Origin: Colletes latitarsis
Lineage: Eukaryota > Arthropoda > Insecta > Hymenoptera > Colletidae
DNA: 64,000 nucleotides
Direction: 5' to 3'
Assembly: GCF_051014445.1 (NCBI RefSeq)
Contig: NC_135136.1
Span: forward strand, 13,658,001 to 13,722,000
Position numbers and translations under genes: made by a program. Below are positions 1 to 12,533 of the stretch, piece by piece (position 1 is the first letter of the stretch; every line of letters begins with the position of its first letter). The notes under the pieces are model-generated. The model searched no databases. It was not told the DNA's origin and worked only from the letters and a program-made list of their open reading frames with translations.

Positions 1-111
1 ACGACGCGTTGCGACCCCTCCTCCGCGCGACGCATGGCCCTCCCCCAGTGCGCCCCGACGGCCAGCACCAGTGTGTCATCCGCATAACACACCGTGCTGA
101 CGCCGTCGGGG
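1..111 (-). mobile_element. 5'-truncated non-LTR (LINE) retrotransposon fragment, reverse transcriptase palm motif
   Basis: Read on the minus strand from base 110 down to base 1, one frame stays open for 36 codons. It contains VCYADDTLVLA, with the YADD catalytic motif encoded at 86-75, followed by G..W..A...AE.G...V. YADD carries two of the metal-binding aspartates of reverse transcriptase. The following G/W/A/AE pattern is what non-LTR elements of the R1, I and Jockey type show after block 5 of the RT domain. The DNA is GC-rich and shares nothing with the satellite. The RT blocks that should precede YADD are missing: satellite starts at 112, on the element's 5' side. The 3' part runs off the left edge of the window. 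A 5' truncation is the usual outcome of incomplete target-primed reverse transcription, so this is probably a dead copy. The RT assignment is firm for such a short piece; the clade is a guess. Confidence 0.85.
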
Positions 112-3000
112 ATCAGACACATACTTTCGCATTCGTCACATACTTGTTGACGGATCCTGGGTATTTTTCTGGCTTGGATCTGGTAGTAATGTGGTACCAC
201 ACTGAAACAGTCGATAAAAACCTAGTTTCGATCAATTTTTTTGAGGGTAACGCATTTTAGGTCTAGGTTAGGCCTGGTATTTTCCCGCATGAGACACATA
301 CTTTCACATTCTTCGCAGACTTGTTGAACGGATTCTGGGCTTTTTCTGGTTTGGATGCCGTAGTAATGTGGTACCACACTGAAACATTCAATTAAACCTG
401 GTCTTGATAAATATTTTGGAGGATAACGCATGTTAGGTCTGGGTTAGGTCTAGGATTTGCCCTAATCAGGCTCATATTTTCGCATATTTCTCAAACTTGA
501 TGGCCAGATCCATTGCTTTTTCTGGTTTGGATCATGTGGTAATGTGGTATCACACTGATGCAGCCCATTAAACCTGGTTTCAATGAATAGTTTAGAGGAT
601 AACTCATGTTAGGTCAAGGTTAGTCCTGGGATTTGCCCTCATCAGACTCATACTTTCGCATATTTCTCGTACTTGTTGGCCAGATCCTGGGTTGTTTTCT
701 GGCCTGGATCACGTAGTAATGTGGTACCACACTGAATCAGTCCATTAAACCTGGTTTCGATCAATATTTTAGAACTTAACGCATGTTAGGTCTAGGTTAG
801 GCCTGGGATTTGCCCTCAGCAGGCACATACTTTCGCATTCTTCACATATTTGTTGTACAGATCCTGGGTTTTTTCTGGTTTGGATCACGTAGTAATGTGG
901 TCGCACACTGAAACAGTCCATTAAACCTGGTTTCGATCAATATTTTAGAGGATAACGCATGTTCTGTCTAGGTTAGGCCTGGGATTTGCCCTCATCAGAC
1001 ACATACTTTCGCATTCGTCACATACTTGTTGACGGATCCTGGGTTTTTTGTGGTTTGGATCACGTAGTAAAGTGGTACCACACAGAAACTGTCAACTAAA
1101 CCTGGTTTCGATCAGTATTTTAGAGGATAACGCATGTTAGGGCTCGGTTAGGTGTGGGATTTGCCCTCATCGGGCTCATACCTTCGCATATTTCTCATAC
1201 TTGATGGCCAGATTCTGGGCTTTCACTGGTCTGGATCACGTAGTAACGTGGTACCACACTGAAACAGTCCATTAAACCTGGTTTCGATCAATATTCTATA
1301 GAATAACGCATGTTAGGTCTTGGTTAGGTCTGGGATTTGCTCTCATCAGGCTCGTACGTTCGCATATTTCTCAAACTTGATGGCCAGGTTCTGGGCTTTC
1401 ACTGGTCTGGATCACGTAGTAACGTGGTACCACACTGAAACAGTCCATTAAACCTGGTTTCGATCAATATTTATGAGGATAAAGCATGTTAGGTCTGGAT
1501 AAGGTCTGGGATTTGCTCTCATCAGGCTCATACTGTCGCATATTTCTCATACTTGTTAGCCAGATCCATTGCTTTTTCTGGTTTGGATCACGTGGTAATG
1601 TGGTATCACACTGAAACAGTTCATGAAACCTGGTTTCGACCAATATTTTAGATGATAACGCATGTTAGGTCTGGGTTAGGGCTAGGATTTGCCCTCATCA
1701 GACACATACTTTCGCATTCTTCACATACTTGTTGAACAGATCCTGGGATTTTTCTGGTTTGGATCACGTAGTAATGTGGTACCACACTGAAACAGTCCAT
1801 TAAACCTGGTTTCGATCAATATTTTAGAGAATAACGCATGTTAGGTCTTGGTTAGGTCTGGGATTTGCTATCATCAGGCTCGTACTTTCGCATATTTCTC
1901 ATACTTGATGGCCAGATTCTGGGCTTTTTCTAGTTTGGATCCTGTAGTAATGTGGTACCACACTGAAACAGTCCATTTAACCTGGTTTCGATCAATATTA
2001 TAGAGGATAACGCATGTTATGTCTCGGTTAGGCCTGGGATTTGCCCTCATCAGACACATACTTTCGCATTCTCCACATACTTGTTGAACAGGTCCTGGGT
2101 TTTTTCAGGTTTGGATCACGTAGTAATGTGGTACCACACTGAAACATTCAATTAAACCTGGTCTTGATAAATATTTTAGAGGATAACGCATGTTAGGTCT
2201 GGGTTAGGTCTAGGATTTGCCCTCATCAGGCTCATACTTTCGCATATTTCTCATACTTGACGGCTAGATCCAGGGCTTTTTCTGGTTTGGATCCTGTAGT
2301 AATGTGGTACCACACTGAAACAGTCCATTTAACCTGGTTTCGATCAATATTATAGAGGATAACGCATGTTATGTCTAGGTTAGGCCTGGGATTTGCCCTC
2401 ATCAGACACATACTTTCGCATCCTCCACATACTTGTTGAACAGATCCTCGGTTTTTTCTGGATTGGAACACGTAGTAATGTGGTACCCCACTGAAACAGT
2501 CGATTAAACCTGGTTTCGATCAATATTTTTGAGGATAACGCATGTTAGGTCTAGGTTAGGCCCGGGATTTGCTCACATCAGGGTCATATTTCCGCGATCT
2601 TCACATACTTGTTTAACAGATCCTGGGTTTTTTTCTGGTTTGGATCACATAGTAATGTGGTACCACACTGAAACAGTCGATTAAACCTGGTTTCGATCAG
2701 TATTATTGAGGGTAACGCATGTTAGGTCTAGGTTAGGCCTGGGATTTTCCCTCATCAGACACATACTTTCGCATACTTCACATACTTGTTGAACAGATCC
2801 TGGGATTTTTCAGGATTGGATCACGTAGTAATGTGGTACCACACTGAAATAGTCGATTAAACCTGGTTTCTATCAATATTTTAGAGGATAACGCAAGTTA
2901 GGTCTGGTATAGGTCTGGGATTTGCCCTCATCAGGGTCATATTTTCGCGTTCTTCACATACTTGTTGAACATATCCTGGGTATTTTTCTGGTTTGGATCA
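112..3000 (+). repeat. Arm A, left edge: diverged monomers
   Basis: These monomers differ more from one another than those in the neighbouring core, and no clean higher-order period is evident. The first one is cut at 112 by the LINE junction and carries the rare variant ATTCGTCACATACTTG, which reappears near 1,012. Segments at about 1,870-2,475 closely match about 14,365-14,990 on the far side of the core. About 2,480-3,000 matches 6,715-7,224 and 11,818-12,320, which belong to the duplicated core. This is the pattern expected at an array edge where homogenisation is weaker. Confidence 0.75.
720..896 (+). repeat. Representative arm-A monomer
   Basis: This shows the anatomy of one unit. The 12-bp perfect palindrome TGTGGTACCACA (with a KpnI-type GGTACC core) lies at 720-731. 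The TTTCGATCAATATTTTAG segment begins at 755. GCATGTTAGG is at 781-790, with a second TTAGG a few bases later. The pyrimidine-rich TTTCGCATTCTTCACA segment starts at about 831. The T-tract plus TGGTTTGGATCACGTAGTAAT closes the unit just before the next GTGG at 897. Confidence 0.9.
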
Positions 3001-4759
3001 GGTAGTAATGTGGTACCACACTGAAACAGTCGATTAATCCTGGTCTCGTTCAACATTTTACAGGATAACGCCGGTTAGGACACGGTTAGGTGTGGGATTT
3101 GCCCTCATCAGGCTCATACTGTCGCATATTTCTCATACTTGTTAGACAGATCCATTGCTTTTTCTGGTTTGGAGCACGCGGTAATGTGGTATCACACTGA
3201 AACAGTCCATGAAACCTGGTTTCGATCAATATTCTAGAGAATAACGCATGTTAGGTCTTGGTTAGGTCTGGGATTTGCTCTCATCAGGCACATAGTTTCG
3301 CATATTTCTCAAACTTGTTGGCCAGATTCTGTGCTTTCACTGGGTTGGATCACGTAGTGATGTTGTACCGCCCTATAACAGTCAATTCAACCTGGTTTCG
3401 ATCAATATTTTAGATGATAACGCATGTTAGGTCTAGGTTAGGCCTGGGATTTGCCCTCATCAGACTCATACTTTCGCATTCTTCACATATTTGTTGAACA
3501 GACCCTGGGTTATTTCTGGTTTGGATCAGGTAGTAATGCGGTACCACACTGAAACAGTCGATTAAACCTGGACACGATCAACATTTTAGAGGATCACGCA
3601 GGTTAGGACTCGGTTAGGTGTGGGATTTGCCCTCATCAGGCTCATACTTTCGCATATTTCTCATACCTGTTGGCCAGATACGTTGCTTTTTCTGGATTGG
3701 ATCACATACTGAAGTGGTACCACACTGAAACAGTCAATTATACCGGGTCTCGATCAATATTTTAGAGGATAACGCATGTTAGGGCTGGGTTAGGTCCAGT
3801 ATTTGCCCGCATCAGGCTCATACTTTCGCATATTTCTCATACTTGATGGCCAGATTCTGGGCTTTCACTGGTCTGGATCACGTAGTAACGTGGTACCACA
3901 CTGAAACAGTCCATTAAACCTGGTTTCGATCAATATTCTAGAGAATAACGCATGTTAGGTCTTGGTTAGGTCTGGGATTTACTCTCATCAGGCTCGTACG
4001 TTCGCATATTTCTCAAACTTGATGGCCAGATTCTGGGCTTTCACTGGTCTGGATCACGTAGTAACGTGGCACCACACTGAAACAGTCCATTAAACCTGGT
4101 TTCGATCAATATTTTTGAGGATAACGCATGTTAGGTCTGGGATAGGTCTGGGATCTGCCCTCATCAGACTCATACCTTCGCATTCTTCACATGCTTGTTG
4201 TACAGTTCCTGGGTTTTCCTGGTTTGGATCACGTAGCAATGTGGTACCACACTGAAACAGTCAATTATACCTGGTCTCGATCAATATTTTAGAGGATAGC
4301 GCATGTTAGATCTGGGTTAGGTGCAGGATTTGCCCGCATCAGGCTCATACTTTCGCATATTTCTCATACTTGTTGGCCAGGTCCAGGGCTTTTTCTGGTT
4401 TGGATCACGTAGTAATGTGGTACCACTCTGAAACAGTCGATTAAACCTGGTTTCGATGAATATTTTAGATGATAACGCATGTTAGGTCTGGGTTAGGGCT
4501 AGGGTTTGCCCTCATCAGACACATACTTTCGCATTCTTCACATACTTGTTGAACATATCCTGGGTTTTTTCTAGTTTGGATCACGTAGTAATGTGGTACC
4601 ACACTGAAACGGTCCATTAAAGCTGGTTTCGATCAATATTTTAGAGAATAACGCATGTTAGGTCATGGTTAGTTCTGGGATTTGCTATCATCAGGCTCGT
4701 ACTTTCGCATATTTCTCATACTTGATGGCCATATTCTGGGCTTTTTCTGGTTTGGATCA
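3001..4759 (+). repeat. Ten-monomer higher-order repeat (1,759 bp), copy 1
   Basis: The unit starts at GGTAGTAATG before a monomer reading GATTAATCCTGGTCTCGTTC, and the same start recurs at 4,760, exactly 1,759 bp later. Internal marks are the rare TTGTACCGCCCTATAACAG monomer (about 3,362) and ACACGATCAACATTTTAGAGG (about 3,570). Private variants of this copy are TTGTTGTACAG near 4,196 and AAACGGTCC near 4,609. Copy 2 follows directly. Confidence 0.9.
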
Positions 4760-6506
4760 GGTAGTAATGTGGTACCACACTGAAACAGTCGATTAATCCT
4801 GGTCTCGTTCAACATTTTACAGGATAACGCCGGTTAGGACACGGTTAGGTGTGGGATTTGCCCTCATCAGGCTCATACTGTCGCATATTTCTCATACTTG
4901 TTAGACAGATCCATTGCTTTTTCTGGTTTGGAGCACGCGGTAATGTGGTATCACACTGAAACAGTCCATGAAACCTGGTTTCGATCAATATTCTAGAGAA
5001 TAACGCATGTTAGGTCTTGGTTAGGTCTGGGATTTGCTCTCATCAGGCACATAGTTTCGCATATTTCTCAAACTTGTTGGCCAGATTCTGTGCTTTCACT
5101 GGGTTGGATCACGTAGTGATGTTGTACCGCCCTATAACAGTCAATTCAACCTGGTTTCGATCAATATTTTAGATGATAACGCATGTTAGGTCTAGGTTAG
5201 GCCTGGGATTAGCCCTCATCAGACTCATACTTTCGCATTCTTCACATATTTGTTGAACAGACCCTGGGTTATTTCTGGTTTGGATCAGGTAGTAATGCGG
5301 TACCACACTGAAACAGTCGATTAAACCTGGACACGATCAACATTTTAGAGGATCACGCAGGTTAGGACTCGGTTAGGTGTGGGATTTGCCCTCATCAGGC
5401 TCATACTTTCGCATATTTCTCATACCTGTTGGCCAGATACGTTGCTTTTTCTGGATTGGATCACATACTGAAGTGGTACCACACTGAAACAGTCAATTAT
5501 ACCGGGTCTCGATCAATATTTTAGAGGATAACGCATGTTAGGGCTGGGTTAGGTCCAGTATTTGCCCGCATCAGGCTCATACTTTCGCATATTTCTCATA
5601 CTTGATGGCCAGATTCTGGGCTTTCACTGGTCTGGATCACGTAGTAACGTGGTACCACACTGAAACAGTCCATTAAACCTGGTTTCGATCAATATTCTAG
5701 AGAATAACGCATGTTAGGTCTTGGTTAGGTCTGGGATTTACTCTCATCAGGCTCGTACGTTCGCATATTTCTCAAACTTGATGGCCAGATTCTGGGCTTT
5801 CACTGGTCTGGATCACGTAGTAACGTGGCACCACACTGAAACAGTCCATTAAACCTGGTTTCGATCAATATTTTTGAGGATAACGCATGTTAGGTCTGGG
5901 ATAGGTCTGGGATCTGCCCTCATCAGACTCATACCTTCGCATTCTTCACATGCTTGTTGAACAGTTCCTGGGTTTTCCTGGTTTGGATCACGTAGCAATG
6001 TGGTACCACACTGAAACAGTCAATTATACCTGGTCTCGATCAATATTTTAGAGGATAGCGCATGTTAGATCTGGGTTAGGTGCAGGATTTGCCCGCATCA
6101 GGCTCATACTTTCGCATATTTCTCATACTTGTTGGCCAGGTCCAGGGCTTTTTCTGGTTTGGATCACGTAGTAATGTGGTACCACTCTGAAACAGTCGAT
6201 TAAACCTGGTTTCGATGAATATTTTAGATGATAACGCATGTTAGGTCTGGGTTAGGGCTAGGGTTTGCCCTCATCAGACACATACTTTCGCATTCTTCAC
6301 ATACTTGTTGAACATATCCTGGGTTTTTTCTAGTTTGGATCACGTAGTAATGTGGTACCACACTGAAACAGTCCATTAAAGCTGGTTTCGATCAATATTT
6401 TAGAGAATAACGCATGTTAGGTCATGGTTAGTTCTGGGATTTGCTATCATCAGGCTCGTACTTTCGCATATTTCTCATACTTGATGGCCATATTCTGGGC
6501 TTTTTC
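4760..6506 (+). repeat. Ten-monomer higher-order repeat, copy 2 (right end replaced)
   Basis: Near-identical to copy 1 for about 1,746 bp, including TTGTACCGCCCTATAACAG. It breaks off inside the closing T-tract: copy 1 continues TGGTTTGGATCAGG, copy 2 continues TAGTTTGGATCCTG. The same right-end switch occurs at about 11,608 after copy 4, so copies 2 and 4 share a flank by descent. Confidence 0.85.
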
Positions 6507-7432
6507 TAGTTTGGATCCTGTACTAATGTGGTACCACACTGAAACAGTCCATTTAACCTGGTTTCGATCAATATTATAGAGGATAACGCATGTTATGTCT
6601 AGGTTAGGCCTGGGATTTGCCCTCATCAGACACATACTTTCGCATCCTCCACATACTTGTTGAACAGATCCTGGGTTTCTTCTGGATTGGAACACGTAGT
6701 AATGTGGTACCCCACTGAAACAGTCGATTAAACCTGGTTTCGATCAATATTTTTGAGGATAACGCATGTTAGGTCTAGGTTAGGCCCGGGATTTGCTCAC
6801 ATCAGGGTCATATTTCCGCGATCTTCACATACTTGTTTAACAGATCCTGGGTTCTTTTCTGGTTTGGATCGCATAGTAATGTGGTGCCGCACTGAAACAG
6901 TCGATTAAACCAGGTTTCGATCAGTAGTATTGAGGGTAACGCATGTTAGGTCTAGGTTAGGCCTGGGATTTTCCCTCATCAGACACATACTTTCGCATAC
7001 TTCACATACTTGTTGAACAGATCCTGGGATTTTTCAGGATTGGATCACGTAGTAATGTGGTACCACACTGAAATAGTCGATTAAACCTGGTTTCGATCAA
7101 TATTTTAGAGGATAACGCAAGTTAGGTCTGGTATAGGTCTGGGATTTGCCCTCATCAGGGTCATATTTTCGCGTTCTTCACAAACTTGTTGAACAGATCC
7201 TGGGTATTTTTCTGGTTTGGATCAGGTAGTAATGTGGTACCACACTGAAACAGTCGATTAATCCTAGTCTCGTTCAACATTTTACAGGATAACGCCGGTT
7301 AGGACACGGTTAGGTGTGGGATTTGCCTCATTAGGCTCATACTGTCGCATATTTCTCATACTTGTTAGACAGATCCATTGCTTTTTCTGGTTTGGAGCAC
7401 GCGGCAATGTGGTATCACACTGAAACAGTCCA
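6507..7432 (+). repeat. Inter-HOR segment, duplicated at 11,609-12,533
   Basis: About 925 bp of monomers with CTGTACTAATG, the CACATCAGGGTCATATTTCCGCGATC variant and AGTATTGAGGGTAACGC. It matches 11,609-12,533 at an offset of 5,102 bp (29 monomers less 2 bp). Together with copies 1-2 it makes a composite block (3,001-7,432) repeated as 8,103-12,533. At 7,432 the sequence jumps phase into the tail of the ten-monomer unit. Confidence 0.8.
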
Positions 7433-8102
7433 TTAAACCTGGTTTCGATCAATATTTTTGAGGATAACGCATGTTAGGTCTGGGATAGGTCTGGGATCTG
7501 CCCTCATCAGACTCATACCTTCGCATTCTTCACATGCTTGTTGAACAGTTCCTGGGTTTTCCTGGTTTGGATCACGTAGCAATGTGGTACCACACTGAAA
7601 CAGTCAATTATACCTGGTCTCGATCAATATTTTAGAGGATAGCGCATGTTAGATCTGGGTTAGGTGCAGGATTTGCCCGCATCAGGCTCATACTTTCGCA
7701 TATTTCTCATACTTGTTGGCCAGGTCCAGGGCTTTTTCTGGTTTGGATCACGTAGTAATGTGGTACCACTCTGAAACAGTCGATTAAACCTGGTTTCGAT
7801 GAATATTTTAGATGATAACGCATGTTAGGTCTGGGTTAGGGCTAGGGTTTGCCCTCATCAGACACATACTTTCGCATTCTTCACATACTTGTTGAACATA
7901 TCCTGGGTTTTTTCTAGTTTGGATCACGTAGTAATGTGGTACCACACTGAAACAGTCCATTAAAGCTGGTTTCGATCAATATTTTAGAGAATAACGCATG
8001 TTAGGTCATGGTTAGTTCTGGGATTTGCTATCATCAGGCTCGTACTTTCGCATATTTCTCATACTTGATGGCCATATTCTGGGCTTTTTCTGGTTTGGAT
8101 CA
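7433..8102 (+). repeat. Partial higher-order repeat copy (last 3.8 monomers)
   Basis: The phase jump at about 7,432 enters the unit at the point equivalent to 4,091 or 5,850, and the copy runs to its normal end at 8,102. Its base choices (TTGTTGAACAG, AAACAGTCC) follow copy 2, but its last bases (TGGTTTGGATCAGG) follow copy 1. It is a hybrid, as unequal exchange would leave. Confidence 0.8.
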
Positions 8103-9861
8103 GGTAGTAATGTGGTACCACACTGAAACAGTCGATTAATCCTGGTCTCGTTCAACATTTTACAGGATAACGCCGGTTAGGACACGGTTAGGTGTGGGAT
8201 TTGCCCTCAGCAGGCTCATACTGTCGCATATTTCTCATACTTGTTAGACAGATCCATTGCTTTTTCTGGTTTGGAGCACGCGGTAATGTGGTATCACACT
8301 GAAACAGTCCATGAAACCTGGTTTCGATCAATATTCTAGAGAATAACGCATGTTAGGTCTTGGTTAGGTCTGGGATTTGCTCTCATCAGGCACATAGTTT
8401 CGCATATTTCTCAAACTTGTTGGCCAGATTCTGTGCTTTCACTGGGTTGGATCACGTAGTGATGTTGTACCGCCCTATAACAGTCAATTCAACCTGGTTT
8501 CGATCAATATTTTAGATGATAACGCATGTTAGGTCTAGGTTAGGCCTGGGATTTGCCCTCATCAGACTCATACTTTCGCATTCTTCACATATTTGTTGAA
8601 CAGACCCTGGGTTATTTCTGGTTTGGATCAGGTAGTTATGCGGTACCACACTGAAACAGTCGATTAAACCTGGACACGATCAACATTTTAGAGGATCACG
8701 CAGGTTAGGACTCGGTTAGGTGTGGGATTTGCCCTCATCAGGCTCATACTTTCGCATATTTCTCATACCTGTTGGCCAGATACGTTGCTTTTTCTGGATT
8801 GGATCACATACTGAAGTGGTACCACACTGAAACAGTCAATTATACCGGGTCTCGATCAATATTTTAGAGGATAACGCATGTTAGGGCTGGGTTAGGTCCA
8901 GTATTTGCCCGCATCAGGCTCATACTTTCGCATATTTCTCATACTTGATGGCCAGATTCTGGGCTTTCACTGGTCTGGATCACGTAGTAACGTGGTACCA
9001 CACTGAAACAGTCCATTAAACCTGGTTTCGATCAATATTCTAGAGAATAACGCATGTTAGGTCTTGGTTAGGTCTGGGATTTACTCTCATCAGGCTCGTA
9101 CGTTCGCATATTTCTCAAACTTGATGGCCAGATTCTGGGCTTTCACTGGTCTGGATCACGTAGTAACGTGGCACCACACTGAAACAGTCCATTAAACCTG
9201 GTTTCGATCAATATTTTTGAGGATAACGCATGTTAGGTCTGGGATAGGTCTGGGATCTGCCGTCATCAGACTCATACCTTCGCATTCTTCACATGCTTGT
9301 TGAACAGTTCCTGGGTTTTCCTGGTTTGGATCACGTAGCAATGTGGTACCACACTGAAACAGTCAATTATACCTGGTCTCGATCAATATTTTAGAGGATA
9401 GCGCATGTTAGATCTGGGTTAGGTGCAGGATTTGCCCGCATCAGGCTCATACTTTCGCATATTTCTCATACTTGTTGGCCAGGTCCAGGGCTTTTTCTGG
9501 TTTGGATCACGTAGTAATGTGGTACCACTCTGAAACAGTCGATTAAACCTGGTTTCGATGAATATTTTAGATGATAACGCATGTTAGGTCTGGGTTAGGG
9601 CTAGGGTTTGCCCTCATCAGACACATACTTTCGCATTCTTCACATACTTGTTGAACATATCCTGGGTTTTTTCTAGTTTGGATCACGTAGTAATGTGGTA
9701 CCACACTGAAACAGTCCATTAAAGCTGGTTTCGATCAATATTTTAGAGAATAACGCATGTTAGGTCATGGTTAGTTCTGGGATTTGCTATCATCAGGCTC
9801 GTACTTTCGCATATTTCTCATACTTGATGGCCATATTCTGGGCTTTTTCTGGTTTGGATCA
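8103..9861 (+). repeat. Ten-monomer higher-order repeat, copy 3
   Basis: Starts with GGTAGTAATG at 8,103 and runs 1,759 bp to the next start at 9,862. It shares CCCTCAGCAGG (near 8,205) and TGCCGTCATC (near 9,258) with copy 4 but not with copies 1 and 2, so copies 3 and 4 are sisters by a later duplication. Confidence 0.88.
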
Positions 9862-11608
9862 GGTAGTAATGTGGTACCACACTGAAACAGTCGATTAATC
9901 CTGGTCTCGTTCAACATTTTACAGGATAACGCCGGTTAGGACACGGTTAGGTGTGGGATTTGCCCTCAGCAGGCTCATACTGTCGCATATTTCTCATACT
10001 TGTTAGACAGATCCATTGCTTTTTCTGGTTTGGAGCACGCGGTAATGTGGTATCACACTGAAACAGTCCATGAAACCTGGTTTCGATCAATATTCTAGAG
10101 AATAACGCATGTTAGGTCTTGGTTAGGTCTGGGATTTGCTCTCATCAGGCACATAGTTTCGCATATTTCTCAAACTTGTTGGCCAGATTCTGTGCTTTCA
10201 CTGGGTTGGATCACGTAGTGATGTTGTACCGCCCTATAACAGTCAATTCAACCTGGTTTCGATCAATATTTTAGATGATAACGCATGTTAGGTCTAGGTT
10301 AGGCCTGGGATTTGCCCTCATCAGACTCATACTTTCGCATTCTTCACATATTTGTTGAACAGACCCTGGGTTATTTCTGGTTTGGATCAGGTAGTAATGC
10401 GGTACCACACTGAAACAGTCGATTAAACCTGGACACGATCAACATTTTAGAGGATCACGCAGGTTAGGACTCGGTTAGGTGTGGGATTTGCCCTCATCAG
10501 GCTCATACTTTCGCATATTTCTCATACCTGTTGGCCAGATACGTTGCTTTTTCTGGATTGGATCACATACTGAAGTGGTACCACACTGAAACAGTCAATT
10601 ATACCGGGTCTCGATCAATATTTTAGAGGATAACGCATGTTAGGGCTGGGTTAGGTCCAGTATTTGCCCGCATCAGGCTCATACTTTCGCATATTTCTCA
10701 TACTTGATGGCCAGATTCTGGGCTTTCAGTGGTCTGGATCACGTAGTAACGTGGTACCACACTGAAACAGTCCATTAAACCTGGTTTCGATCAATATTCT
10801 AGAGAATAACGCATGTTAGGTCTTGGTTAGGTCTGGGATTTACTCTCATCAGGCTCGTACGTTCGCATATTTCTCAAACTTGATGGCCAGATTCTGGGCT
10901 TTCACTGGTCTGGATCACGTAGTAACGTGGCACCACACTGAAACAGTCCATTAAACCTGGTTTCGATCAATATTTTTGAGGATAACGCATGTTAGGTCTG
11001 GGATAGGTCTGGGATCTGCCGTCATCAGACTCATACCTTCGCATTCTTCACATGCTTGTTGAACAGTTCCTGGGTTTTCCTGGTTTGGATCACGTAGCAA
11101 TGTGGTACCACACTGAAACAGTCAATTATACCTGGTCTCGATCAATATTTTAGAGGATAGCGCATGTTAGATCTGGGTTAGGTGCAGGATTTGCCCGCAT
11201 CAGGCTCATACTTTCGCATATTTCTCATACTTGTTGGCCAGGTCCAGGGCTTTTTCTGGTTTGGATCACGTAGTAATGTGGTACCACTCTGAAACAGTCG
11301 ATTAAACCTGGTTTCGATGAATATTTTAGATGATAACGCATGTTAGGTCTGGGTTAGGGCTAGGGTTTGCCCTCATCAGACACATACTTTCGCATTCTTC
11401 ACATACTTGTTGAACATATCCTGGGTTTTTTCTAGTTTGGATCACGTAGTAATGTGGTACCACACTGAAACAGTCCATTAAAGCTGGTTTCGATCAATAT
11501 TTTAGAGAATAACGCATGTTAGGTCATGGTTAGTTCTGGGATTTGCTATCATCAGGCTCGTACTTTCGCATATTTCTCATACTTGATGGCCATATTCTGG
11601 GCTTTTTC
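9862..11608 (+). repeat. Ten-monomer higher-order repeat, copy 4 (right end replaced)
   Basis: Matches copy 3, including the private variants CCCTCAGCAGG and TGCCGTCATC. Like copy 2 it ends early, at the switch to TAGTTTGGATCCTGTACTAATG, and passes into the second inter-HOR segment. Confidence 0.87.
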
Positions 11609-12533
11609 TAGTTTGGATCCTGTACTAATGTGGTACCACACTGAAACAGTCCATTTAACCTGGTTTCGATCAATATTATAGAGGATAACGCATGTTATGT
11701 CTAGGTTAGGCCTGGGATTTGCCCTCATCAGACACATACTTTCGCATCCTCCACATACTTGTTGAACAGATCCTGGGTTTCTTCTGGATTGGAACACGTA
11801 GTAATGTGGTACCCCACTGAAACAGTCGATTAAACCTGGTTTCGATCAATATTTTTGAGGATAACGCATGTTAGGTCTAGGTTAGGCCCGGGATTTGCTC
11901 ACATCAGGGTCATATTTCCGCGATCTTCACATACTTGTTTAACAGATCCTGGGTTTTTTTCTGGTTTGGATCACATAGTAATGTGGTGCCACACTGAAAC
12001 AGTCGATTAAACCTGGTTTCGATCAGTAGTATTGAGGGTAACGCATGTTAGGTCTAGGTTAGGCCTGGGATTTTCCCTCATCAGACACATACTTTCGCAT
12101 ACTTCACATACTTGTTGAACAGATCCTGGGATTTTTCAGGATTGGATCACGTAGTAATGTGGTACCACACTGAAATAGTCGATTAAACCTGGTTTCGATC
12201 AATATTTTAGAGGATAACGCAAGTTAGGTCTGGTATAGGTCTGGGATTTGCCCTCATCAGGGTCATATTTTCGCGTTCTTCACAAACTTGTTGAACAGAT
12301 CCTGGGTATTTTTCTGGTTTGGATCAGGTAGTAATGTGGTACCACACTGAAACAGTCGATTAATCCTAGTCTCGTTCAACATTTCACAGGATAACGCCGG
12401 TTAGGACACGGTTAGGTGTGGGATTTGCCTCATTAGGCTCATACTGTCGCATATTTCTCATACTTGTTAGACAGATCCATTGCTTTTTCTGGTTTGGAGC
12501 ACGCGGCAATGTGGTATCACACTGAAACAGTCC
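11609..12533 (+). repeat. Inter-HOR segment, second copy
   Basis: Near-identical to 6,507-7,432 up to GCGGCAATGTGGTATCACACTG. After that it continues in normal register (CCATGAAACC) instead of jumping phase as the first copy does. The unrearranged order is therefore preserved here for one more part-monomer. Confidence 0.8.

Noticed and set aside
1..111. A host gene exon
   Set aside because: The minus-strand frame carries the RT YADD motif with the following conserved residues, which a retrotransposon explains better. No splice site or other gene signal is seen.
755..772. Possible CENP-B box at TTTCGATCAATATTTTA
   Set aside because: The first half fits the required TTCG-four-A spacing, but the CGGG half is replaced by TTTT. 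I found no monomer with a complete box.
781..800. TTAGG words, two per arm-A monomer, resembling arthropod telomere repeats
   Set aside because: The two words are about 11 bp apart in otherwise unique monomer sequence and never form a tandem run of five-base units, so this is not telomeric DNA.
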